From Treponema sp. (lineage in GTDB: Bacteria; Spirochaetota; Spirochaetia; Treponematales; Treponemataceae), in assembly GCA_024402595.1 (NCBI GenBank), contig JAKSTL010000017.1, forward strand, positions 1-39,505: a stretch of DNA of 39,505 bases, read 5' to 3'. Position numbers and translations under genes: made by a program. Within the stretch, counting starts at the first letter, position 1; every line of letters starts with the position of its first letter. Positions 32,418-39,505 of the stretch are shown piece after piece. The notes beneath the pieces were generated by a model. The model was not told the DNA's origin. It was given only the letters and a program-made list of their open reading frames with translations, and searched no databases.

Positions 32418-34805
32418 ATGAAAAAAGAATCAGCACAGAATAAACTTTTTTCTATGTTTGTTTTATTTTCTTCTATTATATTTGCATTTTTTGCAGGTTG
32501 TAAAATAAATCCAGATAGTGGCAATTCTGATAATGAAAATTATGGTGAAGAAAAAGAAATCATAGTTCCTGTAAGTGTTCAGCCAGAATTAGAACCAGCA
32601 CCGCTTTTTGGAGAAAAGGCTAAAATAAAAAACGAAAAACCAGAATATCTTCCTGATGAAGTTTATTATGCCTATGATTTAAATGGTAATTTTAGCGTTG
32701 GAGAAACAAGTTCAAGCCGTAATCTATATAATGGAAAATCCATAATAACAGTAATACCAAAGGGAAACGGTTTGGAAATTATAAAATATCATGATTCTAT
32801 TTGGTGGTATGTAGACATTCATATTTACAATGTTAGCCGTGGAATAGAAAATGCCAGAATTACCACAAGTGTGGAAGATAATAACAGTGGTAGAAAAACT
32901 ACATATTTTTATCCTTTTGTAACTGCGGGCGAAGAATACAAAATCTATATTACAAAACAAGATGAAAACTGGGTAAATTGGGCTAGTTACGAAAATGATT
33001 CAGTTTATGTAACCGCAATTGGTGGAATGGGAAATTATAATATTTCTAAAAAAGGTTATGAGTTTGATAATTCCACAAAAACGGTAACATTTAATCAGAT
33101 GAAATTGAATCTTCCAGAAGAGGTTATAAATAATGGAACTATTGGCGGTGGAGTTTATAAAGCGGCTCTTTGGACAGGAGATTCAAAATGGCCTGGAGAC
33201 TATAAACTTAATGATTCTGCTTTATGCTTAAATGATAACAGAGAAGTTGCGGACTTTATAAAAAATGCAGATACAATTTCTGTTTCTCTTCATTATAACT
33301 ATGGTTATTGGGATAATTATTACAAAAAATATTACAACTATGAATGTACATTTATAGAAGGAACTATTTATGAAGAATCAATGGATTCGTCTAGCGTAAT
33401 GATACTGGAAGGTGGAGAGACAATTCCTAATGTATATATTTCTACAAGTAGCGGTTGGAATGATGCTGCAACTTATCACTTTGGAGACAGCTGGCAACCT
33501 GCAAGAATTAGAATAGAAGGAATTGACGGAACTGATGATGTTTCTGAAACTTCTGTTTATTTAAAAGACCGAGGTAATTCTACAAAATGGACTGGCAAAA
33601 CACCATTTTCGTTGAAGTTTGAAGAAAAAATAAAAGTTCTTGGAATGCCAAAATCAAAACGATGGGTTTTAATGGCAAACTATTATGACCGTTCTTTAAT
33701 CCGAACTGATTTTGCGGGTTATGTGGGTAACAATGTTTTTAATTCTTATTGGAATGCCAGTTTTACTCCTGTAAATGTTTATGTAAACAATAGATTTATT
33801 GGAACTTACGATATTGGCGAAAGTAATAAAATTGCAAAACAGAGAGTAGATGTTCAAAGTTTGGAAGATTTTGCCGATGGAAAATCTGATTTTGAAGATG
33901 TAAATGATGACGGAAAAATAGACATTCAAGATGCAGGTTTTATGGTAGAAATTGATACTGCTATAAACTGGGGTGGAAAATTAAACAGAGAAAATTACAA
34001 AACTTCTGTTGGTTATGATGGAAATGCCGCAGAACGAATATATTTTTATTCTTCGGAATACTGTATTCCAATGACTTTAAAAGACCCTGATTTTGGCGAT
34101 GGCAAATATTCAGATGCAAAGTGCAAGGAATATGGTTTGTATGCAAAATCTAAAATTGATGCTTTTGAAAAAATGCTTCAGAAAAAAAGCTTTGCTTCTC
34201 GTTATCAAGATTATATTGACCCGCTTTCGTTTATAGACTGGTATTTAATAAACGAGTTTGCCAAAAACTCCGATGCCAACTTTCAGAAATCTGTACCTGT
34301 AACTTATAATCCGGCAACTGGAAAACTTTATATGGGACCAAACTGGGATTTTGATTTAGGCTTTGGAAACTTTAACCACAGTTACAATTTGATTGGTGGC
34401 GGAAGTTCAACTGTAGATAATCCTACTGGCTGGTATATTTGGGGTGGAAAAAAAGGTTGCGATGAAAATGCTTTGTACAATCAGATGCATGGAACCGAAG
34501 TTCAGACTTGGTGGATAAACCGTTTAATGGAATCTAGAAGTTTTAAAAAAGCTGTAAAAGCTCGTTGGAATGACAGAAAACTATATTTGCTTAATGCTAT
34601 AAATAAACAGATTGTAGATTATGCTAATTTGGTGGTAGATTACATTCCTGCTAACGAAGAAAATCTTCCACGATTAGGTCAATATGAATGGAATGGTCCG
34701 AGTGGTTATGCAAGCCGAATAACTTATGATTCTGAAGTTGCATATTTTTACGAATGGTGTATGGCTCGTTACAAATGGATGGACAAGGAAATAAATAAAT
34801 TGTAA
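32418..34805 (+). CDS. CotH-kinase-family lipoprotein
   Basis: CotH proteins are atypical protein kinases first known from spore coats; in gut bacteria they also occur as surface or cellulosome-linked proteins. The 795-aa protein has a lipoprotein signal (lipobox FFAGC, Cys near 29), a beta-rich region (about 60-310), then the CotH domain (about 320-780) with VYLKDRGNSTKWTGKTPFSLKFE, PKSKRWVLMANYYDRSLIRTDFA and the ligand-rich PNWDFDLGFGN. A calcium-loop-like sequence DVNDDGKIDIQD lies inside the CotH domain near 495. AGGAG lies 4 nt before the ATG. Anchoring outside the cytoplasm is expected. A role in attachment or polysaccharide handling is inferred, not shown. Confidence 0.9.
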   Translation: MKKESAQNKLFSMFVLFSSIIFAFFAGCKINPDSGNSDNENYGEEKEIIVPVSVQPELEPAPLFGEKAKIKNEKPEYLPDEVYYAYDLNGNFSVGETSSSRNLYNGKSIITVIPKGNGLEIIKYHDSIWWYVDIHIYNVSRGIENARITTSVEDNNSGRKTTYFYPFVTAGEEYKIYITKQDENWVNWASYENDSVYVTAIGGMGNYNISKKGYEFDNSTKTVTFNQMKLNLPEEVINNGTIGGGVYKAALWTGDSKWPGDYKLNDSALCLNDNREVADFIKNADTISVSLHYNYGYWDNYYKKYYNYECTFIEGTIYEESMDSSSVMILEGGETIPNVYISTSSGWNDAATYHFGDSWQPARIRIEGIDGTDDVSETSVYLKDRGNSTKWTGKTPFSLKFEEKIKVLGMPKSKRWVLMANYYDRSLIRTDFAGYVGNNVFNSYWNASFTPVNVYVNNRFIGTYDIGESNKIAKQRVDVQSLEDFADGKSDFEDVNDDGKIDIQDAGFMVEIDTAINWGGKLNRENYKTSVGYDGNAAERIYFYSSEYCIPMTLKDPDFGDGKYSDAKCKEYGLYAKSKIDAFEKMLQKKSFASRYQDYIDPLSFIDWYLINEFAKNSDANFQKSVPVTYNPATGKLYMGPNWDFDLGFGNFNHSYNLIGGGSSTVDNPTGWYIWGGKKGCDENALYNQMHGTEVQTWWINRLMESRSFKKAVKARWNDRKLYLLNAINKQIVDYANLVVDYIPANEENLPRLGQYEWNGPSGYASRITYDSEVAYFYEWCMARYKWMDKEINKL

Positions 34806-34808
34806 TTG

Positions 34809-34903
34809 CGGGGCGTTGCGGGCTGCATAGGGCCCGCTGGAAGGGGTGGCCGAAGACTTTGGCTGAGGCCAGGGGAAGGCCGACGAGCTTGCTCGTTTCC
34901 CCT
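34809..34903 (+). repeat. GC-rich structured intergenic element, family B copy 2
   Basis: It has the same plan as 3795-3891: stem GCGGGC/GCCCGC, then GGGGTGGC, a TGGCC/GGCCA clamp around GAAGACTTTGGCTGA, and an end stem AGGGGAA/TTCCCCT (34871-34903) with an inner ACGAGC/GCTCGT. It starts right after the CotH stop and ends about 33 bp before the pyrK-pyrD ATG. Confidence 0.65.
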
Positions 34904-34936
34904 TATTATGTTGGAAATAATTGTTTGGAGGTATAT

Positions 34937-36730
34937 ATGTTTGCTGATTGTGAAGAGAATCCATTGCCAACTTATTGTTCTGGTGAGGTTGTGAGTTGTG
35001 AAAATGTTAAGGAAGCGGTGCCACAAGGTTCGGTATTTTTGTTAAAAGTAACGACTAATCAGCTGCCTGCCGCGGGTCAATTTTTTATGTTGCATCCTGA
35101 GAGAAGTAATTATCTTTTGGGAAGGCCTATTAGCGTTTATCATGTGGAAAATGGGGCTGACGGAAAAAATGTTGTTTACTTTTTAATTTTGCTTAAGGGA
35201 AACGGTACGGCGGAACTTAATCATTTGCGTTGTGGCGATAAAATTAAGCTTTTGGGGCCTTGTGGAAATAGATTTTATCCTTCTGGTAGTGACAAAAAAG
35301 TTTTGATTGTGGGAGGCGGTATTGGTGTTGCTCCTGTGGCTGGTTTTGCAGAAACTTTGGCGGAAGGTTCTTATGATTTTTATGCATCATTTAAGTCTGG
35401 CTGTTACGGATTGGATTATATAAAACCAAATAAACTGGTGATTACGACGGATGATGGTTCGGTTGGTGTGCATGGTATGTTGCCGGTGGCTTTAACGGAA
35501 GAAGCTTTGTCTAGCGGAAATTATGCGGCTGTTTATGCTTGTGGACCTACTCCGATGCTGGCTTATGTTAAACAGATTGCTGAAAAATGCGGTGTTCAAT
35601 GCTGGCTTAGTATGGAAGCGCGTATGGCTTGCGGGGTTGGGGTTTGTCTTGGTTGTACGATTGAAACAACTTTGGGACGAAAGCGCTGTTGTAAGGATGG
35701 TCCAATTTTTGATTCTAGAGTGCTGACTTTGGAAAAACCTGCGGATTCTGTGGCGGGAATTAAAGTTCAACCTAGAAGAGAACCGTTGGCGGCGGGAGAA
35801 GAACCTGATTTATCTGTAGATGTGGCGGGAGTTCATTTTGAAAATCCTGTGATTGGTTGTTCTGGAACTTTTGGGTTTGGTACGGAATATGCTTCGGTTT
35901 TTGATGTAAACAGGCTTGGCGGTATTGCTTCTAAGGGTTTAACTTTGGAGCCTAGGGAAGGAAACAAGGGTGTGCGAGTTTGGGAGATTCCATCGGGGGT
36001 TATGAACTCTATTGGGTTGCAGAATCCTGGAATTGAGCATTTTATTGCCAGTGAATTGCCGGAAATGATGGCCTTGAAACCTGTGGCTATTGCGAATCTT
36101 TCGGGATCGACTATGGAAACTTATGTGGAAGGGGCTAAGCTTTTGGATAAAACTGGAGTTCCGATGATTGAATTGAACATAAGTTGTCCAAATGTAAAAG
36201 CGGGTGGTGCTGCCTGGGGAATGACTTGTTCTGCTGCTGGGGATATTGTAAAAGCGGTTCGGGCAGTTACTAAAAAACCTTTGGTTGTAAAATTAACACC
36301 TCAGTCGCTGGAATTGAACAAGGTTGCTTTGGCTTGTATTGAAGCGGGGGCGGACGGAATTAGTTTGTGCAATTCTTTCCAGGGTATTGCGATTGATGTT
36401 GAACGAGGGGTTCCTGTTTTTGAAAATCTTAAGGCGGGTGTTGGTGGTCCTGCGGTTCGGCCAATTGCGGTTAGGTTGGTTTATGAATTGGTGGAAGCTA
36501 TAAATCAATTGCCGGAAGAAAAACGAGTGCCTGTAATTGCTATTGGTGGAATTGCAACCTGGTCTGATGCGGTTGAGTTTATTATGGCGGGTGCGGCTGC
36601 GGTGGAAGTTGGAACTGCTACTTTTGCTAATCCTTTGGCGATGGTGGAAATTATTGATGGTATGGCGGCTTTTATGAAGCGGAAGGGATATAAATCTTTG
36701 GATGATTTCCGGGGGTGTATTCAGAAATAG
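34937..36730 (+). CDS. pyrD: Fused dihydroorotate dehydrogenase: PyrK electron-transfer domain plus PyrD (type 1B)
   Basis: The enzyme oxidises dihydroorotate to orotate and passes electrons to NAD+ through FAD and a [2Fe-2S] cluster. Normally PyrK and PyrDB are separate proteins; here one 597-aa chain holds both. PyrK (about 1-265) has the FAD motif RPISVYHV (63-70), NAD-binding GGGIGVAPVAGF (126-137) and cluster ligands C232, C237, C240 and C252. PyrD (about 290-597) has NPVIGCSGTFGFG, NSIGLQNPG, the catalytic Cys in NISCPNVK (C417), and the phosphate-binding IAIGGIATWSDAVEF. The start at 34937 has GGAGG 5 nt upstream; the frame runs open to 34859. It belongs to the same pathway as pyrF, 2.7 kb upstream. 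Confidence 0.94.
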   Translation: MFADCEENPLPTYCSGEVVSCENVKEAVPQGSVFLLKVTTNQLPAAGQFFMLHPERSNYLLGRPISVYHVENGADGKNVVYFLILLKGNGTAELNHLRCGDKIKLLGPCGNRFYPSGSDKKVLIVGGGIGVAPVAGFAETLAEGSYDFYASFKSGCYGLDYIKPNKLVITTDDGSVGVHGMLPVALTEEALSSGNYAAVYACGPTPMLAYVKQIAEKCGVQCWLSMEARMACGVGVCLGCTIETTLGRKRCCKDGPIFDSRVLTLEKPADSVAGIKVQPRREPLAAGEEPDLSVDVAGVHFENPVIGCSGTFGFGTEYASVFDVNRLGGIASKGLTLEPREGNKGVRVWEIPSGVMNSIGLQNPGIEHFIASELPEMMALKPVAIANLSGSTMETYVEGAKLLDKTGVPMIELNISCPNVKAGGAAWGMTCSAAGDIVKAVRAVTKKPLVVKLTPQSLELNKVALACIEAGADGISLCNSFQGIAIDVERGVPVFENLKAGVGGPAVRPIAVRLVYELVEAINQLPEEKRVPVIAIGGIATWSDAVEFIMAGAAAVEVGTATFANPLAMVEIIDGMAAFMKRKGYKSLDDFRGCIQK

Positions 36731-36740
36731 CGCCAGGTTA

Positions 36741-36842
36741 GGGATTGTAGCACCGCTGAAGGCGTTCCGGAGCGCAGCGGAGGAATGGAGCGCTGGGACG
36801 CGGAAGTGCGAAAAGCCCGACCCGAACGAAGTGAGGGGAACC
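36741..36842 (+). repeat. GC-rich intergenic element, family A copy, plus orientation
   Basis: It begins GGGATTGTAGCACCGCTG and ends AGTGAGGGGAACC, with GGAGCGCAGCGG and GAGCGCTGGGACGCGG inside. The end supplies a GAGGGG that lies 7 nt before the ATG at 36847, so the repeat appears to serve as the ribosome binding site of the next gene. Confidence 0.6.
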
Positions 36843-36846
36843 ACTT

Positions 36847-38151
36847 ATGAATAAGGAAAAATATAATCAGAATATTGAAAATGCAATTTATTCTCTTGGA
36901 AATAATTTTAGGACTAAAAAACTGATTGAAAAGTTGATGGCGGGCGAAAAGGTTTTTGTTGCGGCTATGGGTGGTTCGGTGACGGAAGGTGCGGGGCCGT
37001 TGAATCCTGATGGTAGCGAAAAATGGACTAGGGGTTACGCTTTTCAGTTTGTGGAAAAATTGAAGGAAAAATATCCGAGGGCGGAGGTTGTATTTGATGG
37101 AACTGGACTTAGTGGTACTCCGTCGGCGCTGGGAGTTATTCGTTATGAAAAGGATGTGATTCGGGAGTTGGGGGAGAGTCCTGATTTGCTGATTTTGGAG
37201 TTTTCGGTGAATGATGGGGGAGAATGCACTGGAACTCGTGGGTTTGAGAGAATTATTCGAAATGTGTTGGAGGCTAAGGAGGATGGGCTTGTAATTCCTT
37301 TGTATGCTCATGCAACTTACGAAAATACACAAGGGCTTATGATTCCGGTGGCTGATTTTTATAAGCTTCCTCAGGTTAGTATTCGAAATGCGTTGGAAAA
37401 ACCGGACTGCGGTGTGGATTTGAGCAAGAATGGGGAATTTTTTGCGGATTATGTGCATCCGACGGAAGCGGGGCATGAATTTATGGCGGATTGTTTGATG
37501 GCGGTTTTGGAGAAGTCGGCATTGGCGGCGCTGGACGAAAAGGCGAGAATTCCTGCTGGCTTTTATAACAAAAATGCCTTTGAGAATTTTGGTGTAATTT
37601 ACGCAAATTCTGAAAATTTTCTTGCCTGTGAAGGTGGAAATTCTTTGGTAGCGCAGAATTCTTTGTCTGCCGAAGAAAATTCTTCTGGTGGTGGAAGAGA
37701 ATTCTTGTCTGCTGAGCAAACGGAATGTGCCTGTGGAAAAATTTTGGTGGAAGCCGGGGATTTTTGTGGAATTGATGCAAATTCTCAAAGCATAAAAAAA
37801 GGTGGAACGGAATTTCCTGAAAACTGGTATCGCTGCGGGGCGGAAAAAACTGGAAATGAACCATTCAGGCTGGAATTGGAATGCAAGACGCTGATTATTG
37901 CCTATAAACATCAGGGGCATTGGTTGCCGGAGGAATTTGGTAAGGCGCAGGTTTTTGTGGATGGTGTTTTGACAAAAACTTTTGATGGAAACGCTTATGG
38001 GCCAAATGGCGAAAAATCTGGTTGGAATGATTGTGTTACGGAACTTTTGGTAGATTCTTCTGATTGCGAAAAACATGTAATTGAAATAAAAATGACAGAA
38101 GGCTGCGAAAAACAGGGATTTACAATTCTTGCTTTTGGTTACAGCAAATAG
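36847..38151 (+). CDS. SGNH/GDSL-family hydrolase without signal peptide
   Basis: SGNH hydrolases are esterases, often acting on acetyl groups of plant polysaccharides. The 434-aa protein has the nucleophile block VAAMGGSVTEGAG (S44; GGS instead of GDS), the Asn block LEFSVNDGG, and the catalytic Asp-His block DYVHPTEAGH. The C-terminal part (about 250-434) is a beta-rich domain that ends LAFGYSK and includes an inserted, poorly ordered stretch rich in Ser, Glu and Gly. There is no signal peptide, so it would be cytoplasmic. The next gene encodes a close paralogue with a lipoprotein signal, so the pair arose by tandem duplication. The substrate is not known. Confidence 0.88.
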   Translation: MNKEKYNQNIENAIYSLGNNFRTKKLIEKLMAGEKVFVAAMGGSVTEGAGPLNPDGSEKWTRGYAFQFVEKLKEKYPRAEVVFDGTGLSGTPSALGVIRYEKDVIRELGESPDLLILEFSVNDGGECTGTRGFERIIRNVLEAKEDGLVIPLYAHATYENTQGLMIPVADFYKLPQVSIRNALEKPDCGVDLSKNGEFFADYVHPTEAGHEFMADCLMAVLEKSALAALDEKARIPAGFYNKNAFENFGVIYANSENFLACEGGNSLVAQNSLSAEENSSGGGREFLSAEQTECACGKILVEAGDFCGIDANSQSIKKGGTEFPENWYRCGAEKTGNEPFRLELECKTLIIAYKHQGHWLPEEFGKAQVFVDGVLTKTFDGNAYGPNGEKSGWNDCVTELLVDSSDCEKHVIEIKMTEGCEKQGFTILAFGYSK

Positions 38152-38186
38152 ATAAACGGTAGAATAGTTTTGTAAAAGGAGATTAT

Positions 38187-39505
38187 ATGAAAAAACTAGG
38201 ATTATTATTTTTAGGAGTGTTTGTTTTTCTGGCAATGTCTTGTGAGTCCACAAAGGTTGCGGAAAATAAAACAGAAGATGTGACTGTTAAGGTGGAAGCG
38301 GAAGTTCGTGAAGAGCCAAAAGTAAAGGAAAGCCCAGCCGTTGTTCATCCTTTGAAAATTGAAGATGCAAGATATGACGAATTGATGCAAAAATCTTTAG
38401 TTTCTGTTGGAAACACTTATCGTTTGAAGAAAGTGATTGAAAAACTTAGAGCGGGAGACGAGGTTTATATTGCAGCTCTTGGTGGTTCGGTAACAGAAGG
38501 TGCTGGTCCTGCAGATTATAAGGACGGTTATGCTTATCAATTTTGTAGAAAATTAAAGAAAACTTATTGTCCTGATGGTGGAAAAAATGTGTATTTTAAT
38601 GGCGCTGGACTGAGCGGAACTCCTTCGGAATTGGGGTTGGTTCGTTACGAAAGCGATGTTGTTCAGGTGCTTGGTCATAATCCAGATTTGTTGATTGTTG
38701 AGTTTGCAGTAAATGATGACGGACAGGATGCAAGTACACGAGCGTTTGAAGCATTGGTTAGAAATGCATTGGTGGCAAACGACGAATGTGCAGTAATTGG
38801 ACTTTATTCCGCCGCAACTTACGGAAACTCTGCCGCCGCAAAAACTCCAGTTGGAAATTATTACCGCATTCCACAGGTAAATGTTTTGGCACTTGTAAAC
38901 GAAGCCGTTTCTGTTGGTGATTTTACAAAAGAAAAATATTACACAGACACCGTTCATCCTACAAAAGACGGCCACGAAATCCAGGCAGATTGTTTAATGA
39001 ACTTGGTAGCAAAAACCGACGCAGCTTCTATGCCAGAACCTTTTGATATTCCAGAAGAATGGTACAAAACAAAAGATAAGGCTTTTACAAACTTTACCCG
39101 CATTCTTGGAAATGACGAAAATGTTACAATTGACGCCGGAAGTTTTACAGCAACAGACAACAGTACACAAAGCATTAAGAAAACTGGAAAAGGCAATTTC
39201 CCACAGAACTGGCATCATTCTGCAACAACAGGCACAGAAAGTTTTGTAATGAACATTTCTTGTAAATCTTTAATTTTTGTTTACAAAGAACAGGGCTCTT
39301 GGTTGGCAGAAAAGTTTGGTAATGCCGAAGTGTATGTGGACGGTAAAAAAGTTGCCACCTTTGATGGAGGAAAAGCTGGTGGTTGGTGCAATTGTGTTCC
39401 AAAAGTAATCATCGATGGAAAACAAGTGGCTGACCATGTGGTTGAAGTAAAAATGACCGATGCCGATGCGTCAAAAGGCTTTACAATCGTGGCAATGGGA
39501 TATAG
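38187..39505 (+). CDS. SGNH/GDSL-family lipoprotein hydrolase, 3' truncated by window edge
   Basis: The frame is open from the ATG at 38187 to the last base, so the 3' end lies outside. AAAGGAG lies 5 nt upstream. The protein begins with a lipoprotein signal (MKKLGLLFLGVFVFLAMSC; Cys19), then a charged linker rich in Glu, Lys and Val. The SGNH core has the same blocks as the gene before it: YIAALGGSVTEGAG, VEFAVNDDGQD and DTVHPTKDGH. Its C-terminal beta domain shares STQSIKK, NW and EKFGNAEVYVDG with the upstream protein. It is a paralogue placed on the cell surface or in the periplasm, 35 bp after the first gene and probably in one operon. By family it may deacetylate polysaccharides; this is inference. 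Confidence 0.88.
   Translation, partial: MKKLGLLFLGVFVFLAMSCESTKVAENKTEDVTVKVEAEVREEPKVKESPAVVHPLKIEDARYDELMQKSLVSVGNTYRLKKVIEKLRAGDEVYIAALGGSVTEGAGPADYKDGYAYQFCRKLKKTYCPDGGKNVYFNGAGLSGTPSELGLVRYESDVVQVLGHNPDLLIVEFAVNDDGQDASTRAFEALVRNALVANDECAVIGLYSAATYGNSAAAKTPVGNYYRIPQVNVLALVNEAVSVGDFTKEKYYTDTVHPTKDGHEIQADCLMNLVAKTDAASMPEPFDIPEEWYKTKDKAFTNFTRILGNDENVTIDAGSFTATDNSTQSIKKTGKGNFPQNWHHSATTGTESFVMNISCKSLIFVYKEQGSWLAEKFGNAEVYVDGKKVATFDGGKAGGWCNCVPKVIIDGKQVADHVVEVKMTDADASKGFTIVAMGY

Noticed and set aside
36721..38253. 510-aa open frame on the minus strand
   Set aside because: It is antisense to the SGNH hydrolase, rich in Arg, Phe, Ser and Asn as expected of a shadow frame, without a recognisable domain or Shine-Dalgarno sequence.

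Overview
The window looks like chromosome from an AT-rich, diderm, host-associated spirochete, most probably a gut or rumen Treponema. The taxonomic call is inference. It rests on an archaeal/eukaryotic-type PheT beta subunit (known in spirochetes), many exported lipoproteins, a three-part secretion system with an outer-membrane channel, a CotH lipoprotein, SGNH hydrolases, an Rpn-type PD-(D/E)XK nuclease, and short GC-rich intergenic repeats in an AT-rich background. I see no tRNA, rRNA, CRISPR array, transposase or prophage.

Layout. Bases 1-5351 are accessory: the 3' end of a Fic/Doc-RhuM protein, an unrecognised P-loop protein with an Xre regulator upstream of it, and two lipoproteins. Bases 5637-9872 hold a small protein with two Cys/His repeats, a CHASE-GGDEF diguanylate cyclase, a secreted protein and an Rpn nuclease. 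Bases 10245-15673 are mostly housekeeping: a SpoU-type RNA methyltransferase, an SDR oxidoreductase, a membrane protein with a possible HTH tail, a desulfoferrodoxin behind phased TTTGAC repeats, and pheT. Bases 15841-16740 are non-coding: a GC-rich element and about 4.5 direct repeats of about 176 bp.

Bases 16894-26282 are the most interesting part, a peptide modification and export locus read in one direction: radical SAM/SPASM enzyme, a 305-aa protein with a double-glycine leader, a Cys-Ser-Gly region and a C-terminal cysteine-protease-like domain, a secreted protein of unknown function, a short Cys-Ser-Gly precursor with the same leader, a C39-peptidase ABC exporter, a membrane fusion protein and a TolC-like channel. 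The likely working order is modification in the cytoplasm, removal of the leader after Gly-Gly by the exporter, and export across both membranes.

Bases 26396-39505 are a core region: ftsK, an FMN-dependent alpha-hydroxy-acid oxidase relative, pyrF, a CotH lipoprotein, a fused PyrK-PyrD, and two tandem SGNH hydrolases, the second running off the window. Two families of GC-rich structured repeats recur between genes (family A four times, family B twice). Four genes (3969, 10245, ftsK, pyrF) have a -10-like hexamer exactly 6 nt before the ATG and no Shine-Dalgarno sequence, which suggests leaderless mRNAs.
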